Shown here: positions 33,265 through 40,283 of the stretch, in pieces
Numbering within the stretch: position 1 is the stretch's first letter
Layout: every line of letters begins with the position of its first letter
Origin: CAZIVP01 sp964542915
GTDB lineage: Bacteria > Calditrichota > Calditrichia > Calditrichales > Calditrichaceae
Direction: 5' to 3'
DNA: 40,283 nt
NCBI GenBank assembly: GCA_964542915.1
Contig: CAZIVP010000025.1
Location: 1-40,283 of the forward strand
The notes under the pieces: generated by a model
What the model saw: the letters and a program-made list of their open reading frames with translations, nothing else
What the model was told of the DNA's origin: nothing
The model's database searches: none
Position numbers and translations under genes: made by a program

Positions 33265-34389
33265 TTATTTGGTCGCATTACGCGCAACTTCTTCCGCCAC
33301 TTCCAGCGATGTGTTGGTTCCGCTCATATCATATGTTTTAATGCGGCCCTCCCGAATAACGGCAGCGATGCCGTTCTCCAGTTTTTCGGCCTTTTCGATC
33401 TCGCCCAACCATTCCAACATCATTTTGCTGGTTAAAAGCATAGCCATTGGATTGACGCGATATTGACCGGCGTATTTGGGTGCAGAACCATGCGTGGGTT
33501 CGAAGACCGCATAGTTGTCGCCGATATTTCCGCTGGATGCAAAGCCCAATCCGCCGACAAGCTGCGCGGCCAGATCCGAAAGAATATCGCCGAACATATT
33601 CTCGGCTACCAGTATATCGTAGTTTTGAGGATTTTTCACCAGCCACATGGCCTGGGCGTCGATATTGGTATCCCAAAATTCGATATCGGGATAGCGTTTA
33701 GCCACTTCGCGAGCCGTGCGCAGCATGAGTCCGCCCGTTTCCCGCAAAACATTGGGTTTATCCACAACCGTAACGGCCTTACGGTTGTGTTTTTTAGCGT
33801 ATTCAAACGCCTGCGTTACGATGTTTTCACATTTTTGTCTGCTCATGATGCGGGTGGACAAGGCCAGATTGTCCAGACCGTATTGTTCAAATTTTTTCAT
33901 TTTAGGATGGTTCTTGTCCAGTACGTCGAACACCTCCTGCGGGATGGGATGAAATTCCACGCCGCCGTACATGCCTTCTGTGTTTTCCCTGAAGACGACC
34001 AGATCGATGCCTTCCTTGAGATTGAGGGGATTGCCGGGATACGCCTTGCATGGCCGCATGTTGGTGTGGAGGTTGAACGCCTGGCGTAATTGTACGATCG
34101 GCGAAAAATAGACATAGCCTTTACCCTGCAGCTTTTCGTCCAATTCCTTATCGGCTTCTTCCTTGGGTTTGGAGGTGATGGCGCCGAAGAGGGCGCAATC
34201 CGTCTCTTTCATCATATCGATGGTACGTTGGGGCAGCGGATCGCCTTCATGCTTCCAGAACTCCCAACCGATATCGCCGTGGATATACTCGGCGTCAAAA
34301 TGTAATGCATCCAGGACGATTTTTGCGGCTTCCATAACATCGTGGCCAACGCCGTCTCCGGGTAGCCAGGCAATTTTGTACTTAGACAT
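33265..34389 (-). CDS. Isocitrate/isopropylmalate dehydrogenase family enzyme
   Basis: A 374-residue enzyme. The start at 34389 is set by AAGGAGAAG upstream; longer in-frame forms would overlap the next gene. Family motifs are WLPGDGVGHDVMEAAKIVL, GAITSKP, LRQAFNLHTNMRP, VVFRENTEGMYGG, VTVVDKPNVLRETGG, AENMFGDILSDLAAQLVGGLGFASSGNIGD and FEPTHGSAPKYAG. It oxidises and decarboxylates a 2-hydroxy-3-carboxylate. The substrate segment SPIVQLRQAF is neither the usual SNVALR of isocitrate dehydrogenase nor a clear isopropylmalate loop, so the substrate is open. Context suggests isocitrate or an analogue formed from the MmgE/PrpD product. It sits between PrpD and the HD-like protein in one operon. 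Confidence 0.9.
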   Translation of the reverse strand: MSKYKIAWLPGDGVGHDVMEAAKIVLDALHFDAEYIHGDIGWEFWKHEGDPLPQRTIDMMKETDCALFGAITSKPKEEADKELDEKLQGKGYVYFSPIVQLRQAFNLHTNMRPCKAYPGNPLNLKEGIDLVVFRENTEGMYGGVEFHPIPQEVFDVLDKNHPKMKKFEQYGLDNLALSTRIMSRQKCENIVTQAFEYAKKHNRKAVTVVDKPNVLRETGGLMLRTAREVAKRYPDIEFWDTNIDAQAMWLVKNPQNYDILVAENMFGDILSDLAAQLVGGLGFASSGNIGDNYAVFEPTHGSAPKYAGQYRVNPMAMLLTSKMMLEWLGEIEKAEKLENGIAAVIREGRIKTYDMSGTNTSLEVAEEVARNATK

Positions 34390-34453
34390 GATCGCTTCTC
34401 CTTCTAAATTACTATGGTTAATATTTCTATGTTTATTTTCAAATTTCCGTCCG

Positions 34454-34990
34454 TCACTTGACCAACTCAAAATCAATAAAATCAACATGATGGAAGATGA
34501 TCGCCTCCGGGGAGCGTTTTTCGCCTGCGCCTTCTTTGGAATGAACGGCAATAATGTGCATTACCTCTGAAGGTAAACCGTGTTTAAACGCCAGTCCGAC
34601 GCCGCTGAAGGGGTGGCGTATATGATTTCCGTAGTCGCTTTTATACACGGTTCCATCGTCTTTTTTGTCGTATTCAAACAGCTTACCCACATCGGCCAGG
34701 AGGGCGCCGGCTATCAGATAATCGCGGTTAACGGGTGTTTTGCGTTCGCCGTAAGCTTCGTCCAAAACGCGATTGCAGGCTATGGCCATCCGGCAACAGG
34801 TACGCACGTGTTCGATAAAATGAATTTGCACATCATCGGCCAACAGTGTGAACGGAATACTGCGCAATTCGTCGTTTTGCCAGTTGCGATAGGCGATGGC
34901 TTCCTGCCAGCAGGCGATGACCTTCTCACGTAACGATTGTTCCTTTATTTCAGTAATTTCCGGCAACAAATCGAGTACTTGTTCTGACAT
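34454..34990 (-). CDS. HD-domain-like protein, key His missing
   Basis: A 178-residue protein starting at 34990 behind AGAGGAA. It has the outline of an HD-type metal phosphohydrolase: a first His in HFIEHVRTCCRMA (H57 or H61), the HD segment at 99-100, then HIRHPFSGVGLAFKHGLP, a HIIAVHSKEG motif and HHVDFID at the end. The defining HD pair reads A99-D100 (GALLADVGKLFEY) instead of H-D, so one metal ligand is absent. It may be inactive or may bind metal in another way, perhaps through the extra His residues. Its place between the citryl-CoA lyase-like and dehydrogenase genes suggests a linked, unknown role, for example CoA or nucleotide turnover. Confidence 0.75.
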   Translation of the reverse strand: MSEQVLDLLPEITEIKEQSLREKVIACWQEAIAYRNWQNDELRSIPFTLLADDVQIHFIEHVRTCCRMAIACNRVLDEAYGERKTPVNRDYLIAGALLADVGKLFEYDKKDDGTVYKSDYGNHIRHPFSGVGLAFKHGLPSEVMHIIAVHSKEGAGEKRSPEAIIFHHVDFIDFELVK

Positions 34991-35068
34991 GGCAATTCCT
35001 CTCGTTTCGTCTAAATTTATGTCCGGGATGTCTGTTTTGGGTACGATAACCAATTACCCGAATTTTAT

Positions 35069-35845
35069 TTAAAGTGTCTTATTCTCCGCGCCATCGTATT
35101 CCACATCGGTGGGGTGAATTTTTCGCATGGGTTTCTGCCTGCGCTTCTCTTCGTAGATATGGGCAACCAAACCGGGGACGCGTGCGATCATAAAAAAAGC
35201 ATTGGCGAGCACCGGATCGAAATCCATCTCGCATAACAGGGCGGCAATAGCGCCATCCACATTAAGGGGCAGGGATTTCCCGGTGATGGCATGCAATTGC
35301 TTCACAAAGGCTTGCGCCAGATGAACGTAGTCGCCGGCGATTCCGTATTCGCCCGCGAGAGCGAACAACTTTTTGGTACGCGGATCGTCGGTATGCAGGC
35401 GATGGCCAAAGCCTGAAAGGCGCTTTTTAATGGCGCGGTATTCTTCTATTATTGTTTTGGCGGCTTCATCCGCTGAACTTCCGTCCGATTGTACAATTTC
35501 CATGGCCTGCCGCAGAATGTGCATACAATCTTCTATGGCGCCGCCATGGAATTTAGATATGGCAAGAATACCGGCGGCGACCGAGGCGTTGAGCGGGGCG
35601 CCGGTGGAAGCAACCGTCATGGCGCTCAAAGCGCTTGGCGGCGTGGTACCGTGGTCAATCGATGAGACCAGGATGGCGTCGATCAATTTGCCCACCTTTT
35701 CCGATGGCATTTCACCCTTCAGCATAAGGTAAACCATCTGGGCGTAATTGACCCGTCCCATCAGATCATCCAGGGCGTATCCGCGAACCGTCAGTTTATT
35801 GGCTTCAACTTTGGTTACGGCGGTTTTCCAATGCAGATCCGACAT
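35069..35845 (-). CDS. Short citrate-synthase-like protein, citryl-CoA lyase type
   Basis: A 258-residue member of the citrate synthase superfamily, starting at 35845 behind GGAGAAC. All three catalytic residues are kept: H100 (SKFHGGAIED), H148 (SGFGHRLHTDDPR) and D197 (LNVDGAI). The N-terminal part is very short, compared with about 370-430 residues in a full citrate synthase. This size and shape match the stand-alone citryl-CoA lyase of the reductive TCA cycle in Hydrogenobacter (about 260 residues), which cleaves citryl-CoA to acetyl-CoA and oxaloacetate. Divergent citF could supply citryl-CoA. A role in citrate synthesis or in cleaving a homologue such as methylcitryl-CoA cannot be ruled out. 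Confidence 0.85.
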   Translation of the reverse strand: MSDLHWKTAVTKVEANKLTVRGYALDDLMGRVNYAQMVYLMLKGEMPSEKVGKLIDAILVSSIDHGTTPPSALSAMTVASTGAPLNASVAAGILAISKFHGGAIEDCMHILRQAMEIVQSDGSSADEAAKTIIEEYRAIKKRLSGFGHRLHTDDPRTKKLFALAGEYGIAGDYVHLAQAFVKQLHAITGKSLPLNVDGAIAALLCEMDFDPVLANAFFMIARVPGLVAHIYEEKRRQKPMRKIHPTDVEYDGAENKTL

Positions 35846-36011
35846 AATGTTCTCCAATGTTTTATGTTGTCTTTGCAATCGCCCGGCTTAGGATTATTGC
35901 CAGGGATGTATCATCGAATTTAAAATATCCGTTTTTGCTCTTCTTATCATGAACGCCTGGTGCATCCAACCCGGCGTTTGCATTGTATTGGTTTCTACAG
36001 TGGCCGAGCGG

Positions 36012-36776
36012 TTAAATCTCGAAAATGTCCATTGCTTCCTTCCCGAATTTTTGCAGCATTCGGATGGAATAAATGTCATGAATGATGTAATCTTTGGCCA
36101 GCAGAACAAGTCCCTTATCAGCCGTCCATGCGGCGTTGCTACGGCCGTCTTCCATAAAGTGCCCCAGAATGACGCGTGCATCATCGACAATCAGAGCGAT
36201 CCGCCTTCCGCCGCGTTCGATGCGTATACGGTGTTCCTGCCCGTGTTGATATTCCTTGCCGCTACCCAAACGCTTATTACCGAAATGGACGATGATGATA
36301 TGCACATTCCGCTCATGCGCTTTTTGCAGGGTATCCCGTATGGCGTCCATCTCTTCGTCCCAAACGGACAGGTAAATTTGTTCGCGGGCATCTTCAATTA
36401 TCTGGCAAACTTTGCGCATGATGGCGGAGCGCTCGGATAAATGCCAGATATAGTTATCGGAGAGATCGTTCCTGTTATATAGATGGTTGAGCTTATCACT
36501 GAGCGCATCAACCGTTTGTAAATAATCGCCTCTCAGTTGTGCGATCACTTCTTCGGGCGGTAACGGTACATATTTTACCGGATCGGCGTCCACGGCCAGG
36601 ATCACTTCCCGAACCAATAATTTGTTTAGAATCTGGTAAATTTTAGACGCCGGGACGCCCGAAAGCTTTGCCAACTCATAGCCGCTCACATTGGCGTGTT
36701 GTAATAGCGCAAGATAAACCTGCGATTCATATTGAGTGAATCCGATGTTCTGCATGAGGGAAATTATTTTTTTCAT
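36012..36776 (-). CDS. TrmB-family transcriptional regulator
   Basis: A 254-residue regulator using the ATG at 36776; a TTG 18 bases earlier is less likely. The N-terminal winged helix-turn-helix is of the TrmB type: LMQNIGFTQYESQVYLALLQ, SGYELAKLSGVPASKIYQILNKL, then a wing with VKYVPLPPEEVI. A coiled region follows at about 75-105. A C-terminal effector domain of the phospholipase-D-like fold contains EDAREQIYLSVWDEEMD, HIIIVHFGN and RRIALIVDDARVILG. TrmB proteins usually sense sugars; here the neighbours suggest a carboxylate or CoA thioester signal. It lies at the head of the minus-strand operon and divergent from citF, so it probably controls both. Confidence 0.9.
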   Translation of the reverse strand: MKKIISLMQNIGFTQYESQVYLALLQHANVSGYELAKLSGVPASKIYQILNKLLVREVILAVDADPVKYVPLPPEEVIAQLRGDYLQTVDALSDKLNHLYNRNDLSDNYIWHLSERSAIMRKVCQIIEDAREQIYLSVWDEEMDAIRDTLQKAHERNVHIIIVHFGNKRLGSGKEYQHGQEHRIRIERGGRRIALIVDDARVILGHFMEDGRSNAAWTADKGLVLLAKDYIIHDIYSIRMLQKFGKEAMDIFEI

Positions 36777-36831
36777 ATTGATTCCAAACCACAAAAACGC
36801 TTATATTCTCTACCTGAGTAGTTAACAATTT

Positions 36832-36852
36832 ACAAAGGGAAAACAAAGGGAA
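36832..36852. promoter_or_regulatory. Direct repeat, candidate TrmB-family operator
   Basis: ACAAAGGGAA occurs at 36832-36841 and again at 36843-36852, an exact 11-base period that puts both copies on one face of the helix. It lies between the divergent TrmB regulator and citF genes. Binding by the regulator is a guess. Confidence 0.3.
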
Positions 36853-36919
36853 CAAGTCGTATTTTATTTCAGCCGAAAGGACTACAGAAATAAGGTGTGG
36901 ATGAATATTAAGATATCAA

Positions 36920-36934
36920 TGATGTGTCGCATCA
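36920..36934. promoter_or_regulatory. Small dyad upstream of citF
   Basis: TGATG-TGTCG-CATCA is a 5-5-5 inverted repeat about 60 bases before the citF start. It is a possible second operator; there is no other support. Confidence 0.25.
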
Positions 36935-36993
36935 ATTGGCTTGCACGACAGGCGCAATAAATATGAGCACCCTGTAAAATATGGAGAACGCGT

Positions 36994-38547
36994 ATGGAAC
37001 TTATTAAGAATGTATTGGGTCGCGATGTACCCAAAATGGTTAACGGACGGGAGGTGATTCCATTCAAGGGGATCGGCAAACATAAACCGAGCGGCAGAAA
37101 AGTCGGCCCACCCATTCCAACCGGAGCTGATTTTACCGACAGTAAAGTCCTGAAGAATCTGGATCAGGCGCTGGATAGATTGAATTTGCGGAATGGCATG
37201 ACCATATCGTTTCATCACCATTTACGAAACGGCGATTTTCTGGTGAATCTCGTAGTCGATAAATTGGCGGAGCGGGGATTAAAGGATTTGGTCCTGGCGC
37301 CTTCGGCTCTGTTTCCGGTGCATGAGCCGCTCGTGGATCACATCAAAAGCGGTGTTATTTCACATGTTTTGGGTTCCATGAACGGGCCGGTCGGCCGGCT
37401 GTGTACCGTTGGCGGTATGAAACAAACCGCTGTATTACGGTCCCATGGCGGACGCTATCGCGCCATTCAGGACGGCGAATTACCCGTCGATATCGCCTTT
37501 ATCGCAGCGCCGACAGCCGATGTCCACGGAAACGCCAACGGCGTGCACGGACCCTCCGCTTGCGGCCCGCTTGGTTTCGCACTGGCCGATTCGCTCTATG
37601 CCGATCAGGTTGTGGTGGTCACCGATAACCTGGTTCCCTTCCCTACCTTTCCCTGGGCGATTGCAGGGGGTAACGTGGATTTTGTTGTACCGGTGGATAA
37701 ATTGGGCGATCCCGAGCAGATTGTTTCCGGGACGACAAAAGTAACCACCAACCCTGACCGTTTGAAGATTGCCAATTGGGCCGCTCAGTTGGTACGGGAC
37801 AGTGGCTTGATTGATGAACCGGAATTTTCTTTCCAGGCGGGAGCCGGCGGCATGTCCCTGGCCTTCATCCAATATATCGCCGAATACATGCGCGAGAAGA
37901 AGGTGGTGGCCGATTTTGCACGCGGCGGTTCAACGCAAATACTGGTGGATATGCTAAAAGAAGGATTAACAAAATTCATTCTGGACGGTCAATCATTTGA
38001 TCTGGCGGGGGTGAGATCGTTGCGCGATAACTGGAACCATATCGAGACCAACCCTTTTGTTTCCTATAATTATCATACCAAAGGTTGCTTTGCGCCGCGC
38101 GTTAAAGCCTCGGTTCTGGGCGGTACGGAAGTGGATTTGGATTTTAACGTTAATGTGAATACCCATTCCGACGGATGGCTGCTGCACGGCATCGGCGGCT
38201 TTCAGGATGCGGCCGACGCTTTCATGACCATCATTACGGTGCCGCTGTATCGTAAAACCAATCCCATTGTCGTCGAACGCGTCCATACGATTACGGCACC
38301 AGGTGAAGTTATCGATGCTATTGTTACCGACCATGGCGTGGCGGTGAATCCGAAACGGCAGGATTTGCACGATCGTCTTAAAGACAGCGACTTACCACTG
38401 GTCTCCATTGAAGAGTTGCATGAAAAAGCAATTGCCGCCACGGGTAAACCACAAAAGCCGCAAACCAAAGATAACGTGGTGGCCGTCATCGAATGGCGCG
38501 ACGGCACGATTATCGATTCGGTAAAAGAGTTGGTGGTAGAAAAATAA
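36994..38547 (+). CDS. citF: Citrate lyase alpha subunit (citrate CoA-transferase)
   Basis: A 517-residue protein with the size and motifs of CitF, the CoA-transferase subunit of citrate lyase. It opens with NVLGRDVPKMVNGREVIPFKG and contains GMTISFHHHLRNGD, the GSMNGPVG segment, FIAAPTADVHGNANGV, CGPLGFALADSLYADQVVVVTDN and a C-terminal VVERVHTITAPGEVIDAIVTDHGVAVNP. In classical citrate lyase it moves an acyl carrier (CitD) onto citrate and CitE cleaves the product. Neither citD, citE nor the prosthetic-group genes are nearby, so this enzyme may use free CoA or acetyl-CoA instead and hand citryl-CoA to the citrate-synthase-like protein at 35069-35845. This is inference from gene order. It starts behind GGAGAA and ends in a strong hairpin. 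Confidence 0.92.
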   Translation: MELIKNVLGRDVPKMVNGREVIPFKGIGKHKPSGRKVGPPIPTGADFTDSKVLKNLDQALDRLNLRNGMTISFHHHLRNGDFLVNLVVDKLAERGLKDLVLAPSALFPVHEPLVDHIKSGVISHVLGSMNGPVGRLCTVGGMKQTAVLRSHGGRYRAIQDGELPVDIAFIAAPTADVHGNANGVHGPSACGPLGFALADSLYADQVVVVTDNLVPFPTFPWAIAGGNVDFVVPVDKLGDPEQIVSGTTKVTTNPDRLKIANWAAQLVRDSGLIDEPEFSFQAGAGGMSLAFIQYIAEYMREKKVVADFARGGSTQILVDMLKEGLTKFILDGQSFDLAGVRSLRDNWNHIETNPFVSYNYHTKGCFAPRVKASVLGGTEVDLDFNVNVNTHSDGWLLHGIGGFQDAADAFMTIITVPLYRKTNPIVVERVHTITAPGEVIDAIVTDHGVAVNPKRQDLHDRLKDSDLPLVSIEELHEKAIAATGKPQKPQTKDNVVAVIEWRDGTIIDSVKELVVEK

Positions 38548-38559
38548 TTTTATTGTAAT

Positions 38560-38594
38560 ACGGGCGCATGACTCCGAAGGTTATGCGCCCGTTT
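38560..38594 (+). terminator. Rho-independent terminator after citF
   Basis: ACGGGCGCAT pairs perfectly over ten bases with ATGCGCCCGT around a 13-base loop, followed by TTTGGTT. The rest of 38595-38794 holds no gene that I can support. Confidence 0.85.
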
Positions 38595-38794
38595 GGTTAT
38601 CCCGAAAATCAGCCTGAAAATCATCATTATTTCTTCCATTGTTGCTTGGGGGCGAACCGGTAAGTTGGTGCGGAAACGGCCAAATAACTTTTCCTGAAAA
38701 TTCAGTGCATCCTGTGCCGGATGTATACGTACCCTGCCCCTGCCTACGAAGTCAGTCAAGAAGCGGGTGAGCACAATTACAGTGCAATAACTCT

Positions 38795-38814
38795 GGTTAA
38801 ACAAATATTTAACC
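38795..38814 (+). promoter_or_regulatory. Leader hairpin or operator before the CPBP gene
   Basis: GGTTAAA-CAAATA-TTTAACC is a perfect 7-6-7 inverted repeat. It lies directly before the AAGGGGG ribosome site of the broken CPBP gene. It could be an operator or a translational hairpin. Confidence 0.35.
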
Positions 38815-38825
38815 AAGGGGGATTT

Positions 38826-39659
38826 ATGTTTACTTCTTCTCACGTGCAATGGAGGCCGGTTGCGGTATTTTACATATTAGCATGTGTGCTTTCATGGCCG
38901 TTTTTCGCATGGATGATAGTCAAGCCGGAAAGCTGGTCGGCCCTTCCGGTTCCGGGCTTTCTGAAAACAACCCTCTTTATGTGGGGTCCCGGTATTGTGG
39001 CCATCGTAACCATGCGAATGGTTAAAAGCAGCCTTCTGCGTAGCATTCAATTGTTCGATCGAATGTGGCGGCGTGGAGCAGTTTTCTTTTTTGTACCACT
39101 CATCGCTTTGGCTCTTGTTTATATAAACGATGCAAGCTCATCCAAACTGGCGATGATCGTTTCTGTGATTGGACCGATCGGGTTTATAAATACCCTGGGC
39201 GAAGAATTGGGCTGGCGCGGTTTCCTGCAGGATGCTTTACGCCCTTTACCGATGATCGGGCGTCTTATCATCATCGCCGTTATGTGAGCGTTTTGGCATA
39301 TTCTGATGCGTGTGAGCGCCGCCGATTTTGTATGGTTGAGTTTTTTGAAACAGGAAGTATTTTGGCTGATCGCCACCATTGTTATTTCCGCAGTGATTGG
39401 TATGGCGACGGAATTTACGAAATCCATATCCGTTGCAGTTACGCTTCATTTTTGGATCAATGCTATGAGGGAAATACCGTCCTTGTTGAATGTTAACCCG
39501 TTTAAACTCTAGATCGTTCTGGGATTATCCATTTTTTTCTGGATTATTATGATATGGAAATGGAAAGCCGATCGTGAAGGACCAGCGGATTACGCCGCGC
39601 AGACATCGGCATTGGATACACTAGCAGGTGAGAGAAACAGACCTCGTAAACAGCAATAG
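38826..39659 (+). pseudogene. CPBP-family intramembrane protease, two in-frame stops
   Basis: A 277-codon frame encoding a multi-pass membrane protein of the CPBP/Rce1 protease family. The ATG at 38826 follows AAGGGGG. The first catalytic motif is intact (E126-E127-x3-R131 in GEELGWRGFLQ). The frame is then cut by TGA at codon 154 (39285-39287), exactly where a Trp is expected before the second motif (AFWH, His 158). It continues through the third motif (LHFWIN) to TAG at codon 229 (39510-39512) and on to a final TAG at 39657-39659. There is no frameshift. TGA ends many normal genes here, so recoding is unlikely; a recent pseudogene, or sequencing error, is more so. The first 153 residues alone could not form the active site. 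Confidence 0.8.
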
Positions 39660-39871
39660 AATTCCAATCTGAGAATAAAGTTTTCACAGGTTATCGGTAG
39701 ACGTTAGAAGGCCATTCGGCGCTGGAACGTCATCTCTATTTCATCAAATACAGTAAAAAAATAAAATTTTTTTCATACCCATGTGACTTTTTGGGCCTCT
39801 TATACGACTCTACTAATATGAAGGATGGTTAACTGGAATCAACGACCTGATTGAAGATGGATCTTCCCTAA

Positions 39872-39909
39872 TTAATTAAAGGAATTTGGCAGGTCAGAAC
39901 TTTAATTAA
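39872..39909 (+). promoter_or_regulatory. AT-rich inverted repeat in the leader of the repeat protein gene
   Basis: TTAATTAAAG (39872-39881) and CTTTAATTAA (39900-39909) are perfect inverted copies, 18 bases apart, just before the GGGAGGT ribosome site at 39913-39919. It may be a leader hairpin that stabilises the mRNA, or an operator. Confidence 0.35.
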
Positions 39910-39924
39910 CATGGGAGGTAATCT

Positions 39925-40283
39925 ATGAAGAATGTTGCACTTCTTCTTACTGTTACCGCATTGTTCGTAAGTATGGTGTTTGCTCAGACGCCCTCCAATG
40001 TGGAAAAAGCCGAGCGGTTTCGCCTCGGAACGGCGCCCGCGGAGCAATTGACGGCTGCGTTTGAGTCAGATGCTCAATCGCAAACCTTGGGCATTCGCCC
40101 GGAAGGCTGGGACTTCAATCCGATGAATACGGAGCTTGGCAGCCGTTATGCGCTGGGATACGATAACGATCATGCCGTTATGGGCGCCCTCGGTTCGCGT
40201 TATGCGCTGGGTTGGTCCAACAATGCGGCTCAGATCGAAGAGCTGGGCAGTCGTTATGCAGTGGCCTATGGCAACAACGCGGC
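39925..40283 (+). CDS. Secreted tandem-repeat protein, partial (runs off the window)
   Basis: The first 119 complete codons of a gene with a strong GGGAGGT site. Residues 1-20 are a signal peptide ending MVFAQ. A linker of about 50 residues follows. From residue 71 there are 18-residue repeats of the form LGSRYALG-[YW]-x-N-x-x-A-x4, seen two full times and a third in progress at the window edge (starts at 71, 89 and 107). Gly-Ser-Arg-Tyr-Ala is the constant core. The family was not recognised. Short aromatic and Gly/Asn repeats on an exported protein suggest a surface, fibrous or adhesive structure, but this is inferred. The C terminus, including any type IX sorting domain, lies beyond the window. 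Confidence 0.8.
   Translation, partial: MKNVALLLTVTALFVSMVFAQTPSNVEKAERFRLGTAPAEQLTAAFESDAQSQTLGIRPEGWDFNPMNTELGSRYALGYDNDHAVMGALGSRYALGWSNNAAQIEELGSRYAVAYGNNA
40135..40283 (+). repeat. 54-bp coding repeats
   Basis: Units beginning at 40135, 40189 and 40243 encode 18-residue repeats with the constant start LGSRYA. The third is truncated by the window end. The DNA has drifted at third codon positions (GGCAGCCGT, GGTTCGCGT, GGCAGTCGT) while the protein is kept, so the repeat is under protein-level selection. Confidence 0.8.

Noticed and set aside
38550..38849. 99-residue minus-strand frame after citF
   Set aside because: It runs through the citF terminator and the leader hairpin of the CPBP gene, and has no family features.
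38826..39659. Selenocysteine or alternative genetic code at the internal TGA
   Set aside because: Trp, not Cys, is expected at this site, no SECIS-like hairpin follows, TGA ends several intact genes here, and a second stop (TAG) also interrupts the frame.

Overview
The window looks like a chromosomal segment of a Gram-negative, non-photosynthetic member of the FCB superphylum, possibly of the Calditrichota, Ignavibacteria or KSB1 type. This is an inference. It rests on a secreted protein (5240-6781) with a classic type IX secretion C-terminal sorting domain, an outer-membrane barrel protein, sigma-54 signalling, a beta-oxidation operon and sucrose enzymes of the bacterial sucrose-synthase type. 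The standard code applies: TGA ends several intact genes. No CRISPR array, rRNA, complete tRNA or insertion sequence was seen.

Layout. (1) 1-739: a 340-bp perfect tandem duplication, each unit carrying a tRNA-3'-end-like segment, a hairpin terminator and a small GIY-YIG nuclease gene. (2) 925-8901: a signalling island. It holds a membrane histidine kinase, an NtrC-type sigma-54 activator with a co-directional outer-membrane protein, two small secreted proteins made of acidic DxDxDG calcium-loop repeats, and a type IX-secreted protein. The three secreted-protein genes each have a -24/-12-like promoter, and a 29-bp element conserved at 23 of 29 positions lies upstream of them. This reads as a self-contained two-component system with a local regulon. 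(3) 9149-15658: a double PRC-barrel protein, a permuted NlpC/P60-like hydrolase, an isochorismatase-family hydrolase, a Rieske-FAD oxidoreductase, a ferritin-like protein and an aconitase-family enzyme. (4) 15890-20438: a fused glycosyltransferase/sucrose-phosphatase and a sucrose synthase. (5) 20569-28777: a FadR-like TetR repressor with a perfect 20-bp palindromic operator over its own promoter, then thiolase, FadJ-type multifunctional enzyme, acyl-CoA dehydrogenase, and both ETF subunits: a fatty-acid beta-oxidation module. (6) 28923-31794: thyX, a thioredoxin-like lipoprotein and pyruvate kinase, joined by 4-nt overlaps. (7) 31838-38594: an unusual tricarboxylate cluster. A TrmB-type regulator, a short citrate-synthase-like (citryl-CoA lyase-like) protein, an HD-like protein, an isocitrate/isopropylmalate dehydrogenase and an MmgE/PrpD protein lie on the minus strand, divergent from a citrate lyase alpha subunit (CitF). 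CitE and CitD are absent. (8) 38826-40283: a CPBP protease gene broken by two in-frame stops, and the start of a secreted protein with 18-residue tandem repeats that runs off the window.

The two most notable systems are the sigma-54 signalling island and the CitF plus citryl-CoA-lyase-like cluster. All functional calls are from reading motifs and gene order; no database search was possible.
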